Of a DNA stretch of 64,000 nucleotides, positions 1 through 13,118 are shown in pieces. The position numbers and the translations under genes were made by a program. Each line of letters begins with the position of its first letter. Position 1 is the first letter of the stretch. The notes under the pieces were generated by a model that had not been told where the DNA came from, made no database searches, and saw only the letters and a list, made by a program, of their open reading frames with translations. This DNA comes from Isoperla grammatica (taxonomy: Eukaryota; Arthropoda; Insecta; Plecoptera; Perlodidae): positions 17,012,695 through 17,076,694 of the forward strand of contig OX246743.1 of the NCBI GenBank assembly GCA_945910005.1. Direction: 5' to 3'.

Positions 1-605
1 AGTTTGTAGGCCTACTACTGGGGGTCTGCAGCGCACGGTCCACTTTTTTGTTCGTTGCAATTGGTAGTATGGCATTTTACGAGTTTTGAGAGTGCTTTCA
101 TCTAGATAATTTATATCACTATGAAATCCTGTGCCCCAGTACCTAGATTGAAACAAATGCCAACGCCATATATATATCCTATATCCCAATTTATATACGG
201 CACCACAGGTCGGGGGCAGTGCCCTCGTTGCATGGCCTAATGGGGAAGATAAGCCTACCTACCTATGTCCAAGCTGGAATATCAATAATACTTGAGACAC
301 ACTAGGCGAGCCAGCCACAATGTTCAGGGGCCAGCAGCCTATAGCCAATCACTTCAACACGGGCAGACATGCAGTGCCAAGTCGGCGCCATTGGTCATCG
401 AGCTGTCACTTCAACTGTTTGTCAAATCTACTATCTATATCACTCACAGAGAGTGCAACAAAAAAGAGTATTATAAACTACTCGATAACAAAAATGATGC
501 CGGTGTAACAGAATATCTTTACCTTTGGAATATTATTACTCAGATTGCGTTACACGTTGCGAAGCGAACTTCTGAAGAAAACGTGGGGTCTCAAAATAAC
601 CTTAT
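1..605. other. No recognised feature
   Basis: Short open frames occur here, but none has a recognisable domain, a convincing start context or splice-site support. I see nothing beyond ordinary AT-rich non-coding sequence. Confidence 0.5.
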
Positions 606-690
606 CCTTACCTAACCTAACGTAACCTAACTTATCCTAACCCAACCTAACCTAGCCTAATGTAACCCAATATAACCTTAGTATAACGTA
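606..690. repeat. Degenerate CCTAA telomere-like repeat
   Basis: The stretch is a run of CCTAA, CCTAAC and diverged forms such as CGTAA, TTATCC and CCCAA. It is the complement of TTAGG, the telomere unit of most arthropods. The copies are imperfect and the tract is under 100 bp, so it is an interstitial or chance low-complexity array rather than a chromosome end. Confidence 0.55.
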
Positions 691-960
691 GCTTAACCTT
701 TTCTTAGTTCGTAACGTGTAACGGTTGCTTGAGTGAGCGCGGGTATTAGTAATGATGGGCTATGCGTAAAGACAACGGTCCATTGTAGCCTATTGTGCGA
801 ATGTGCCCCATCCCGTGGCATGTTAAGTCGTTCCACAATAACGTTGTGGATGCTGACGGCGTAGATGAGTGAGACATTGACCAATCAAATGTCAGTATTT
901 GAAGAAGGCTCCCGCTGATTGGCTCCGACTCACTCATCCATGACGTCAGCATTCACAATA

Positions 961-1256
961 TAGGGCACTAGCAACACCAAAAGACAACAATGAAACAAAT
1001 TAATTAATTGAATCAATGGACAAACAACAAGCTGTCAAAAAATAATTTCTTCTGATTTTGGAAAACAAAACAAAAAACAAACAAATACACATACAAAACT
1101 TTCTATCGTTAAAAGTTTTTAAATGGCGAGCAGTTTCTATTGCTACACTTGTTTGTATATATATGGTTGCAATTTTATTATTTTGACAGCTGATTGTTTG
1201 TCCATCAGTTCAATTGAATTGTCCCATTGTTGTCTTTCGGTGTTGCTAGTGCCCTA
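961..1256 (+). mobile_element. MITE (family A), complete copy
   Basis: About 80 bp inverted ends begin GGGCACTAGCAACACC and finish GGTGTTGCTAGTGCCC, with TA-rich flanks suggesting a TA-type target. There is no transposase inside. A third, window-truncated copy begins at 63811 with the same internal order. Confidence 0.8.
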
Positions 1257-1262
1257 TAGTCG

Positions 1263-1425
1263 TTGTCTATCATTAAAAGTTTTTAAATGGCGAGCAGTTT
1301 CTAGTGCAGTGCTACACTTGTTTTTATTTCTATGGTTGCAATTTTATTATTTCGACAGCTGATTGTTTGTCCATCAGTTCAATTTATTTGTTCCATTGTT
1401 GTCTTTTGGTGTTGCTAGTGCCCTA
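1263..1425 (+). mobile_element. MITE (family A), right-half duplicate
   Basis: The segment repeats the right half of the adjacent family A copy, from ATTAAAAGTTTTTAAATGGC through GGTGTTGCTAGTGCCC. The insertion is thus a full copy followed by a tandem half copy, probably made by slippage or unequal exchange. Confidence 0.75.
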
Positions 1426-1439
1426 TTGGTTGCTGTGGA

Positions 1440-2795
1440 TTAGTCGTGAGGTGCGTTGAGCTACCTGTAAAGTGATTTTAATTGTGTTTATTGTTTACCC
1501 ACTCGTTGTGATAAATTTGTGAATTGTGAAATTATAAAATGTGAAATGTGTTTTCCTAAAACGAAATCGGAACACCTCTAACTAATTGTAAATCGCTGCC
1601 CCACATCGTTTACACTTATAATAAAACAATAAGTTGGGATAATCTTTAGTTTACAGCAGAGCAATGTACCTCACACGTGCATTGGCGCCGAGTACGGGGG
1701 GGCGACGGGGCTCGAGCCCCCTCCCAGCCCCCCCTGAGAAGCTAACGGGAGTTGCTTCTTCAAAAAGTTACCAGTTTTGTTTTTTTGCTAAAGGGCCCTT
1801 CGAATTAATGCATATCGACAAATTCTGTTTCTTTCCCTTACCACGTATTGTATGTATGAGAGCCTTCTTTTTTATGGTGTGTCTTGGTTCTTTGACAGTC
1901 CATCTCGCTCGGCCCTCAGTGGAAAAAATTAGTTTTCTAACGACATTTTCGTAGAAAAACTGTCAATAGAGAGCAGTACACTTATGAAGGAGCCTATAAT
2001 TATAGGATTTCACCTGACAGAGCTAGAATGTTCAATGTCAACTAAAAAAAAAATTTAGGGTGAAGAAACTTGTACTTCTTGAAAAGTCCAACCCTTTCTT
2101 TGTAAAATCACCCTATATCAATGCGTAGGTTGCAAACCCGTTCGTTTAGCCAGACCACGGATGTATAGGATCTTAAATAATGCGTCATTTTACACATATA
2201 TTTCTAGACAGGAAGTGTTTGTAATAGACAATTACAAAATTAATTTACATTGTAGGTTAAAGCTACAAAACAATGTTGATGAAAGGTTTCCCTTTCAAAA
2301 TAATACCTCAGATCGCTTCTATAGCCATCTAGATGGCAATAGTGCCCCCAAAAAATTTGCCTCCGGCGGCTTGGGCTTTGCCCCAGACCCTAGACTACGC
2401 AGATACTGTTGATTGTAGGTTGAGCCCCCCCCCCCCCCCCCCCCAAGGAAAATCAAAACTCGGCGCCTATACACGTCACAATATCGATGAATCAATCATT
2501 TTTTGCGTTCGAAAACGATATTTCATTAATCGTAACTCGCGAGCATTGGTTGTTTGTTGCCTTGCCAATGAAATGTTTATTGTTTTCGACCTTATCATTT
2601 GCATTTTATTCGTCGATAGTCATTGATCGCTGCACACAATGCGACTGTAATGAGCGACTCGATTGCGTGATGTGACGCGTGCTTTAGAGCAAATTGTAGA
2701 GTATTAAGCGCTGCGTGGATATATGCGATGTTACAAGTGGGATAATATATCGACGTGAGACGGTGAGACTAAAGAAGTGTCAAGTTATTTAATCT
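1440..2795. other. Non-coding, no gene seen
   Basis: There is a C/G-rich patch near 1680-1735 and a run of about 20 C at 2425-2444. The short open frames have no recognisable protein similarity. Confidence 0.5.
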
Positions 2796-3185
<390 letters not shown>

Positions 3186-4924
3186 ATATATATATAAATA
3201 TATATAAATAAATAATATGGATAATTAATAATTACTGATAGTTAATGTTGGAAACGGGGTCAAGAATATATATTTGCCTATATATATATATTTATTTATT
3301 TTTAAGATATAATACTGATTTACAATGTAGGACAATAAATTAAATATGCATACAATTGATTAATGAAAAATCATAAAATACAAAGAACGACGATTGAGTT
3401 GGATTTGAGATCTACTATTCGTAGTATTATAGATTAAAGACACTTGCCGACGCGTAGATCCATACTCGCAGGATATCGTCATGGAAACAGAATTGAACAT
3501 CGTTGGGATTGGCAAGCATTCTTGCCAACTGGTCTTGTAACTATAGGTTCCCGAAATCAGCCACTGAGGGCTCGTACCACCAGCATTAGGATGGGATTGT
3601 ACTAAAATTAAATTTAAATCCTATGACTTGTAAATTTAGCTAAATTCTGTTTCAATTCAATCCCAATTTCACACGGGTTTATTATGTTGTTGTATAGGCA
3701 TATACCGTACATCACCTACCTATACAATACAGAGCTTATTGATGAGACGGTCTTTAACATTACATATGGACGATGTAGTAGGTTATTTACATCATTTCCG
3801 TCTACATCTTACCGAACATGCTTTCTCAATTTACTGAATGTATAATAAAATTCATATATACCTATTTACATACTGCCAAGTTCGTACAGTAGGTGTTGCG
3901 CACAAGTCTGAAACGGTCCACGTACGCTAAGTTTTGCATAACAAGTTTGGCTTGCGCAATTCCCATGCACTCTCTAGTCTCTATAGCTTTTCTAGCTTCT
4001 TTCAGGGGAAGAGGGTGCAAGACCTCCCATCCCCCCACCTCTTCGCGTTGCCCATGTTACCCTACAACTCACTCTTACAAGTTCTTAAAAAAAAAAGACG
4101 CGACAATTTTAATTGGTACTGAGCTCAATGTACATACGGAAATCGTATGAGAACATTATTTTAAATCGAATTCAATGTAAAATACGAACCGGAAACGGAA
4201 GCCTATTATAACTTTGAATGTGTTAGAATTGTGCCACATTGTCGTGTGTTTACTCTTTTTATATTACTACATTATTTTTAAGTCTGTTGCCGCAGTTTGC
4301 CCCGTATCTAATGACGAACGAATTAATAATGAGCTCGCCCTCCCGCCGACGAGGCCGCGTGGTCAGCAGCAGCAGAATTCTTTAGCCATCTTGAGCTGTG
4401 CTCTACCGCTTGCTTCACGAAAGGTCTGCGCGCTACAAGCGATCTAGTAGACCTTGGCTGCACGCGAACGAGCTTCTACGGGCGTTGGAACGTCTGTCTG
4501 CATTTCCGTGTTGAATGCGAGCGAGTAATGGACGTTGTGAGGTTACTCGACGGCTATAGGAGACTCAAACTAACAATGCTACCTCCTTATCGGCGCCATT
4601 GATGGTTTCAAGTCAACAAATCAGCGATGAGTAATCTCCTCCTCATAGAAGTTTATTTGTTTGCCACCAGATTTCATCTAGTCTGTTTTGAGTGACCTTA
4701 TAGGTAGATCTATAACATGACGTCGGCCGAATAAGATTCATTGCAGATCGCCGGGGTATTTAGGGAATCCGAAATAAGCGGTGGTAAAAAGGGTTTTAGG
4801 GGGTGTGGTGGGTCGGTTGGCGTTTGGATCGCACAAAGAGGGCCGGCAAGTATGAAGAAGTGTGACAGAGTAAGAAGAATAATGATGGTCACGTGAGATG
4901 AATAAAAGAATTACTATAGAGAAG
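3186..4924. other. Non-coding, no gene seen
   Basis: AT-rich sequence with no recognisable coding potential, RNA gene or inverted-repeat element. Confidence 0.5.
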
Positions 4925-4927
4925 CAC

Positions 4928-5010
4928 GAGAGCCCTCTTTGCGGGCACCGGTCGGTCACCACACCCTCCTCAACCGGTTGTAGGTTCGAATCCCGCGTGA
5001 GGTGCTGAAC
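4928..5010 (+). mobile_element. tRNA-like SINE fragment (uncertain)
   Basis: The sequence AGGTTCGAATCCCG near 4982 matches a Pol III B box and T-arm. No full cloverleaf can be built around it. The adjoining sequence at 4930-4958 is an inverted, diverged relative of the CAAAGAGGGCTC block repeated at 56.6-56.9 kb. Confidence 0.35.
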
Positions 5011-5573
5011 ACTGTGAGCAAAGTGTTACCGAAGTGATTTACAAGTTCATCTCTAGTTTCATACATTGTGCAATATTGATTTTATCAGTGTTGATAATTA
5101 ACGTCTATATAAGGGAAAAGTGCTAAATTTATATCATTAGTCGTTCACACACATGAACTGCGAAACATAGGCCTGCATGGTCATTCATACACTCACTAAC
5201 GAACGAACAAACTAGTAGTAAATATTATGATTGATTGATTGATTGATTGAACGCCGATCCACACGTCAGGGAAAGCTATGGGAATCACAACCAATTCCAA
5301 ACACATGTATGGCAGTTTATTGTTTTATACTTGCTAACCTATATGTCAACATGCTTTGCCTATCGTCCCTCTAAGTATTAATTAATTGCTGTGGTGAAAA
5401 GTATACATGTGCGAATCACTAAACTAAAATAATTGTCTATAAAAATGATAGTGCTTGGGCAGCTGTCAGGATGTTGGGAAGCCGTCAAAACTCTCTTATA
5501 GCCAGGCTTAATTAATATAGGCCTACCCTTTTGGCAAAATCACATAAAAGCTCGCAGCTCGCTTATTACGAGC

Positions 5574-5800
5574 GTAGTTGGCTGTGTGGTGTTTTTTAGG
5601 CGTTGCGAGCTTCCTGCGTTCCAGGTTCGAATCCTTGGCTTGGGCATTTGACATGTTTTCATCACTCCCACTCGTCGTCTCGATTCGCCTCGTTGCCACC
5701 AAAATGTGTGGTCGGAAAATTACATTCCATGTTTTTCGGGAGAGCCCCGCCGAAGCGAAACCGGAAGCGGCGCTCACAACACCCCGGAAAAACAATATAT
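5574..5800 (+). mobile_element. tRNA-derived SINE head
   Basis: An A-box-like TGGCTGTGTGG near 5579 and a B box GGTTCGAATCC near 5623 are spaced as in tRNA-derived SINEs. They are followed by a non-tRNA body. Acceptor-stem pairing is absent, so this is not a functional tRNA gene. The 3' end could not be set. Confidence 0.5.
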
Positions 5801-5825
5801 TATATCTTCTTCGGTTATAAATAGT

Positions 5826-6866
5826 CTGGGGGAGGGGGGGGGGGGGGGGGGGCAGGGTTACGTCCGAACTCTTTGCTGGATTTCCTTTTTCTTTGCGTGT
5901 TATCGACCAGTCAGACAGACAATTGCCCCCGTTGACCAAAACATAGCGAGCGGTGCGCGATACACAGTGTGTGAGTGTGCTGTGCCGAGTCGGATCGGAC
6001 CAGTGGCGTAGCGTAGGGGTGAACGTGTGTCTCGGCGGGTAAAACAACGTACAGGCTCAATGGAGACGGCGAATGTTGATGCAGTTAAAAATACGTAAAT
6101 GTGAAAGCATTTATCCGTTTTAAAAAAGTATGAAAATAAATGTTTTAAAATGCAAAATACTCACTTAAAAAGTGTATAGCTAGGTAGGTTATATTGGTGT
6201 ATCAGCATTTCTCAGTTCTCTTATATTTTACTTTTTGATCCATTACGTGAGTCATCCAGCGACCTGACGCCGGAAAAATAACGAACATGGAAAACGGGAC
6301 GTATTAGCAATTTTCGGTTAGGTTTTCGATTCGGTAAATTGTTTTTTGTTTTGTTTTGTTAGTTTTCGTATGTTCGAACTACTTCGGTTTCGTAATAACG
6401 TCAACAAACTACACTTCCCGCGCAGGATAGGGATTATTGCATTTTCATGTTAAATCTACAAAACACAATATTGTAACCGTTTCAACTTTCAAGAATGTTT
6501 CTGCTTCCGCCGCGCGCTGAGTTTATCTGTTTGTTCATGAACATGACGTGGTGTGGTATCACAGTTACCTTGGGACTAAACGAACCTTGCACATGTGGAT
6601 TATAGATTAGTCAATTCTCAACTCGTGCACTAATTCCTTGTCGGGCAATATTTAGGGAAATGTGTTTTGATGGCAACAGCTGACTGCGTCGTCTACGTAT
6701 GCGTGTGTGTCGTATAGTTTACACAGAGAACAAACGTGCTTATCACGTAATTCTGTGTTGTCCGTCCGTGTTGTCAACTGCCCTATTGCCAAACAAGTCC
6801 TTGTTCTATCATTTCCATGGTTCTTTTGCAATGGTGAAAATAAAACATATCAAATAGCTATATATA
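5826..6866. other. Non-coding with G homopolymer
   Basis: A G-rich run lies at 5827-5852. The rest is AT-rich sequence without recognisable genes. A transposon-end-like CAGTGGCGTAGCG occurs near 6001 with no partner found. Confidence 0.45.
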
Positions 6867-7025
6867 GTTGTACCAAGACTACCTTAAACATGCTTTCGTC
6901 ACAGGCGACGAGTTCGTAGCCAATCAGCGATCGGTATTTTTGCGCGGTTGTGTCTCGGGCGGTTCGCTGGTTGGTTACGAGTGCCTCGCCTGTGTCGAAA
7001 GCAAGTATACAATAGTTGTCCCAAC
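6867..7025. mobile_element. MITE-like inverted-repeat element (family E)
   Basis: The left arm has TGCTTTCGTCACAGGCGACG and the right arm ends CGCCTGTGTCGAAAGCA. The arms extend inward through GTAGCCAATCAGCGA / TCGCTGGTTGGTTAC. About 60 bp of imperfect inverted repeat enclose a short core; no coding capacity. Confidence 0.7.
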
Positions 7026-7335
7026 GTATAGCTAGGCTCGTGCTGACGAAATAGGCGAGTTTAATAGTACCAAATTATTGATAGTTCTAGGGTTTCTAAC
7101 ATGCACAATTGAAACAAGATTACTAGTGACAATTTATAAGACCGTGTATTACTCCTAAGACAGTGGGCGTGCACTTACAAGTGCGTTTTACAAAGAGGAC
7201 GACCGCGCCCTTACGATTGTATGATGAAAGAACAACAGGAATCTGTTGATTTTCGTTGAATGAGAGTGCATGAAAGATAACACGGATCTGAGGTCTGTAT
7301 GTGACTATTGTAACGTTGGGACCGACCAGGTCTAA

Positions 7336-7974
7336 CATACATACATACATACATACATACATACATACATACATACATACATACATACATACATACATAC
7401 ATACATACATACATACATACATACATACATACATACATACATACATACATACATACATACATACATACATACATACATACATACATACATACATACATAC
7501 ATACATACATACATACATACATACATACATACATACATACATACATACATACATACATACATACATACATACATACATACATACATACATACATACATAC
7601 ATACATACATACATACATACATACATACATACATACATACATACATACATACATACATACATACATACATACATACATACATACATACATACATACGCTA
7701 CATACATACATACATACATACATACATACATACATACATACATACATACATACATACATACATACATACATACATACATACATACATACATACATACATA
7801 CATACATACATACATACATACATACATACATACATACATACATACATACATACATACATACATACATACATACATACATACATACATACATACATACATA
7901 CATACATACATACATACATACATACATACATACATACATACATACATACATACATACATACATACATACATACA

Positions 7975-8008
<34 letters not shown>

Positions 8009-8034
8009 CATACATACATACATACATACATACA

Positions 8035-8068
<34 letters not shown>

Positions 8069-8070
8069 CA

Positions 8071-8104
<34 letters not shown>

Positions 8105-9045
8105 CATACATACATACATACATACATACATACATACATACATACATACATACNNNNNNNNNNNNNNNNNNNNNNNNNNNNNNNNNNNNNNNNNNNNNNN
8201 NNNNNNNNNNNNNNNNNNNNNNNNNNNNNNNNNNNNNNNNNNNNNNNNNNNNNNNNNNNNNNNNNNNNNNNNNNNNNNNNNNNNNNNNNNNNNNNNNNNN
8301 NNNNNNNNNNNNNNNNNNNNNNNNNNNNNNNNNNNNNNNNNNNNNNNNNNNNNACATACATACATACATACAAACTCAAATCATGTACATACATACATAC
8401 ATACATACATGCATACATACAAACACATACATACATACGTACGTACGTACGTACATACATACATACATACATACATACATACATACATACATACATACAT
8501 ACATACATACATACATACATACATACATACATACATACATACATACATACATACATACATACATACATACATACATACATACATACATACATACATACAT
8601 ACATACATACATACATACATACATACATACATACATACATACATACATACGTACGTACATACATACATACATACATACATACATACATACATACATACAT
8701 ACATACATACATACATACATACATACATACATACATACATACATACATACATACATACATACATAACATACATACATACAAACATACATACATACATACA
8801 TACATACATACATACATACATACATACATACATACATACATACATACATACATACATACATACATACATACATACATACATACATACATACATACATACA
8901 TACATACATACATACATACATACATACTATACATACATATACATACATACATACATACATACATACATACATACATACATACATACATACATACATACAT
9001 ACATACATACATACATACATACATACATACGTACATACATACATA
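7336..9045. repeat. (CATA)n microsatellite with assembly gap
   Basis: About 1.7 kb of CATA/TATG repeat with sparse variants (CATATATA, ACGTACGT clusters near 8437 and 8649, one GCTA at 7696). A 200-N gap lies inside at 8154-8353. Long open frames on both strands are translations of the tetranucleotide and are not genes. Confidence 0.98.
8154..8353. other. Assembly gap (200 N)
   Basis: Exactly 200 N, a conventional size for a gap of unknown length, flanked on both sides by CATA repeat. The true tract length is therefore unknown. Confidence 0.99.
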
Positions 9046-10808
9046 AGAACATAAGATAGGAGTAGTTTTGTCTCATGTTATATATCAGCGTGATTGGACT
9101 ATCGAACACGACGCCACTGCATCGCTTCTGCAGTAGCCATCACAAAACACCCCCATCCAATATGTACAGTGTTTTGATCAGTCCTTGGTCGCTGTTTTCG
9201 CTCGATTATCGATATATCGATATATATACATTGCCAACGCGATACATACATAATTTGGAGCCCTAGGGGAGTCCCTAATCCCTATACACAGGCTAACGAT
9301 GCAGGAAACGCCGAATTATACATGTCGCGACCCCGCATGTAAACTTTATAGGCTACTTGCCAGACATTAGAGATGCGTTTGGTGGTTTTCTAGTGTTGCT
9401 GTCTTCGTTATCACATTTGGTTTAACACATTGACCTAACGTAATGTAGATACTAAATTTGCAGGATACGTGTTTTTTTTGTGTTTTTTTTTTTTATATGT
9501 TAGCGTGGTTTTCATATAAGCGAGCAGCGGTAAAGTCATTTCCAGAATTACGGTGTTCTGTTCGTATCTGTAAAATATGACATGTGTAGTGTCGACTCGT
9601 ACCCCCCCCCCCCCCCCCCCCCCCCCGTAATTTGCATGATACATTGTGGAACATAAACACGCACACACGAATCCGATTTTGTCTAGTCATAACATGTTAA
9701 TAATAATAGAATATTATCATTGTTATCGCTCTTGGGATTTCCTTATGGCCCCGAGGTCAGCATTACCCTTGGGAGCAGAAATATCCAAAACATGTTGAGC
9801 AATCTCACCTCACCATAGACACATAATATGTCGATAGTCGATACCAGTATTAGGGAGGTCGGCAACCTCTCCACATTTCGGTGGAAGTTGTCTACGAATT
9901 TTGAAATTGAATTCTATTAGCCTATAGGAGCCACATGATATAGGGTATTTGAAAATAAAACTCTTCCTGCATATAGGCCCTATGAGGTAGTATACCTGGT
10001 TTATTTTATTTTATAAGAAATGTGTGATATTTAATCTGACGAGATTTTTAGGTAGAAGGTCTAGCTCTTGAGTGCAATTTTTTATTAGTGATTAATTATT
10101 ATGTTTAATTAATTAATTAGTTGTTTGATTAATGATTTGAGTATAGTAGGGAACATTCCCTGCATGAAGGTGGTTGTACACATGGACGGGGGAAGGACCT
10201 GCTATCATGTTCATTCTCTCAGTGTATCTCTCGATCAAAAACATTTTGATTTCGTCCAAACGACAATAGTTGCCGACAGCTAGTTTTCCGACAATGTTCA
10301 CGCTGATAGTCTGGTTATTTATTATGCACCGGGGCAATCCTAGAGATAGAGAGAGCATTCAGTGCAGTCAACAGATAAGTGCTCGCTGCATAGATATAAA
10401 TTGTATAAGTGCCCCAGTGGCTAACCCCAGGGCCATTCAATTGCTGCACACGTTATAGACTGTTCATTGTGTAGACAGAACTGAATACAATGTTTTTTTT
10501 TTAACAATTTTGAAAGAGATACATATATACAATACATACAGTCACTGCAGTTAATTGACTGTACCATAGAGACTGTCTCAGTGGTTGATTTTGGCCGCTG
10601 CATAAACATGCGTTATCCCAAAACACAAGGTAAACAGGTTTTTATTACAAGGTTTATTTCTCGTTTGAAATTATTTTGAATGTATTAATAATAAATCCCA
10701 GTTAAATATAAACAACCAGAGCAACACCAACACAGTAGCCCCCCTACTGTATCACTTCTACTATACTGTATGTATTATATCTACTATACTGTACCACTTC
10801 TGACCGAG
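9046..10808. other. Non-coding, no gene seen
   Basis: Contains a C homopolymer at 9602-9626 and AT-rich sequence. No recognisable gene, RNA or repeat family was identified. Confidence 0.5.
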
Positions 10809-10870
10809 TTATGATATGATATGATCTTTATTGTTGAGGTTTAAGTTTACACTTTTTAGAACCTTCTTTA
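10809..10870 (-). mobile_element. 3' end of a non-LTR retrotransposon (remnant)
   Basis: Read on the minus strand, CTCAACAATAAAGATCAT is followed by a short (ATATC)n tail. This is a polyadenylation signal plus microsatellite tail like the end of the element at 18066-19787. No coding sequence remains nearby. Confidence 0.45.
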
Positions 10871-11160
10871 TCTACTTTATTAGTAGGTATAATATTTTAT
10901 CATTTCTGCTATTTTTTTTTTCATTTTTAGATGCAGAATTGGCTGCATGGTAATTGGAAACTGAATTACGTTGTGTGTGTTTCAGTTGTATTTGATTTGA
11001 TAAACTCAAGACATTGGTATATTTAGATTTGAGTGTGAATGACTGACTGCTTCATTCCCACAATATGCCCCATTTATTGACACAAAATGTTAACCCACCC
11101 CTGATGTAGACAGACAGACTTATACAACAGTTGAACATCACGCGCTCAATCAATTTCCTT
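10871..11160. other. Non-coding spacer
   Basis: AT-rich sequence between the retrotransposon remnant and the minisatellite. Nothing recognised. Confidence 0.5.
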
Positions 11161-13083
11161 CTTGTCGTCGCGTGGGTGTCCTCCACGGTGATCGTGATCG
11201 CATACAAGTGAAGGTGTTACTGCTGTGCATGCCGTGATGTTCTTGTCGTCGCGTGGGTGCCCTCGCATACAAGTGAAGGTGTTACTGCTGTGCATGCCGT
11301 GATGTTCTTGTCGTCGCGTGGGTGCCCTCGCATACAAGTGAAGGTGTTACTGCTGTGCACGCCGTGATGTTCTTGTCGTCGCGTGGGTGCCCTCGCATAC
11401 AAGTGAAGGTGTTACTGCTGTGCATGCCGTGATGTTCTTGTCGTCGCGTGGGTGCCCTCCACGGTGATCGTGATCGCATCATGATCGCATACAAGTGAAG
11501 GTGTTACTGCTGTGCATGCCGTGATGTTCTTGTCGTCGCGTGGGTGCCCTCCACGGTGATCGTGATCGCATCATGATCGCATACAAGTGAAGGTGTTACT
11601 GCTGTGCATGCCGTGATGTTCTTGTCGTCGCGTGGGTGCCCTCCACGGTGATCGTGATCGCATCATGATCGCATACAAGTGAAGGTGTTACTGCTGTGCA
11701 CGCCGTGATGTTCTTGTCGTCGCGTGGGTGCCCTCCACGGTGATCGTGATCGCATCATGATCGCATACAAGTGAAGGTGTTACTGCTGTGCATGCCGTGA
11801 TGTTCTTGTCGTCGCGTGGGTGCCCTCCACGGTGATCGTGATCGCATCATGATCGCATACAAGTGAAGGTGTTACTGCTGTGCATGCCGTGATGTTCTTG
11901 TCGTCGCGTGGGTGCCCTCCACGGTGATCGTGATCGCATCATGATCGCATACAAGTGAAGGTGTTACTGCTGTGCATGCCGTGTGACGTGTATACCTAAA
12001 TGATGTTCTTGTCGTCGCGTGGGTGCCCTCCACGGTGATCGTGATCGCATCATGATCGCATACAAGTGAAGGTGTTACTGCTGTGCATGCCGTGATGTTC
12101 TTGTCGTCGCGTGGGTGCCCTCCACGGTGATCGTGATCGCATCATGATCGCATACAAGTGAAGGTGTTACTGCTGTGCATGCCGTGATGTTCTTGTCGTC
12201 GCGTGGGTGCCCTCCACGGTGATCGTGATCGCATCATGATCGCATACAAGTGAAGGTGTTACTGCTGTGCATGCCGTGATGTTCTTGTCGTCGCGTGGGT
12301 GCCCTCCACGGTGATCGTGATAGCATCATGATCGCATACAAGTGAAGGTGTTACTGCTGTGCATGCCGTGATGTTCTTGTCGTCGCGTGGGTGCCCTCGC
12401 ATACAAGTGAAGGTGTTACTGCTGTGCACGCCGTGATGTTCTTGTCGTCGCGTGGGTGCCCTCCACGGTGATCGTGATCGCATCATGATCGCATACAAGT
12501 GAAGGTGTTACTGCTGTGCATGCCGTGATGTTCTTGTCGTCGCGTGGGTGCCCTCCACGGTGATCGTGATCGCATCATGATCGCATACAAGTGAAGGTGT
12601 TACTGCTGTGCACGCCGTGATGTTCTTGTCGTCGCGTGGGTGCCCTCCACGGTGATCGTGATCGCATCATGATCGCATACAAGTGAAGGTGTTACTGCTG
12701 TGCACGCCGTGATGTTCTTGTCGTCGCGTGGGTGCCCTCGCATACAAGTGAAGGTGTTACTGCTGTGCACGCCGTGATGTTCTTGTCGTCGCGTGGGTGC
12801 CCTCCACGGTGATCGTGATCGCATCATGATCGCATACAAGTGAAGGTGTTACTGCTGTGCATGCCGTGATGTTCTTGTCGTCGCGTGGGTGCCCTCCACG
12901 GTGATCGTGATCGCATCATGATCGCATACAAGTGAAGGTGTTACTGCTGTGCACGCCGTGATGTTCTTGTCGTCGCGTGGGTGCCCTCCACGGTGATCGT
13001 GATCGCATCATGATCGCATACAAGTGAAGGTGTTACTGCTGTGCATGCCGTGTGACGTGTATACCTAAATGATGTTCTTGTCG
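11161..13083. repeat. 92/65-bp minisatellite
   Basis: About 22 tandem units begin GATGTTCTTGTCGTCGCG. The common unit is 92 bp. A 65-bp form lacks the 27 bp around GGTGATCGTGATCGCAT and occurs near 11237-11432, 12370 and 12711. Two units, ending near 12000 and 13070, carry an extra GTGACGTGTATACCTAAAT; the second lies at the array edge. Short minus-strand open frames are by-products of the repeat. Confidence 0.97.
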
Positions 13084-13118
13084 GAAGAGGTATGAATGCA
13101 ACCTCATCAACTTCTCTG

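Larger units (their letters stand above)
831..1439 (-). mobile_element. MITE (family B), split by an inserted MITE
   Basis: The inverted ends read GTGGATGCTGACG near 845 and TGACGTCAGCATTCACAA ending near 958, enclosing a core with TTGGCTCCGACTCACTC. A second copy in the opposite orientation lies at 20551-20685 and matches ends and core. In that copy the end continues into GGTTGCTGTGG; here that piece is found at 1428-1438, after another element. This copy was therefore interrupted by the family A MITE at 961-1425. Confidence 0.75.

Noticed and set aside
606..690. Chromosome end
   Set aside because: The CCTAA repeats are degenerate, under 100 bp long, and flanked on both sides by ordinary sequence.
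5523..6047. Minus-strand 174-codon frame
   Set aside because: It crosses a homopolymer and a SINE head, and contains no recognisable domain.
7123..9109. Long open frames of MYVC or THTYI repeats
   Set aside because: Simple translation of the CATA tetranucleotide, partly through N bases.
11146..12839. Repeated minus-strand frames with TRRQEHHG motifs
   Set aside because: By-products of the 92/65-bp minisatellite; the frame changes between long and short units and stops recur.
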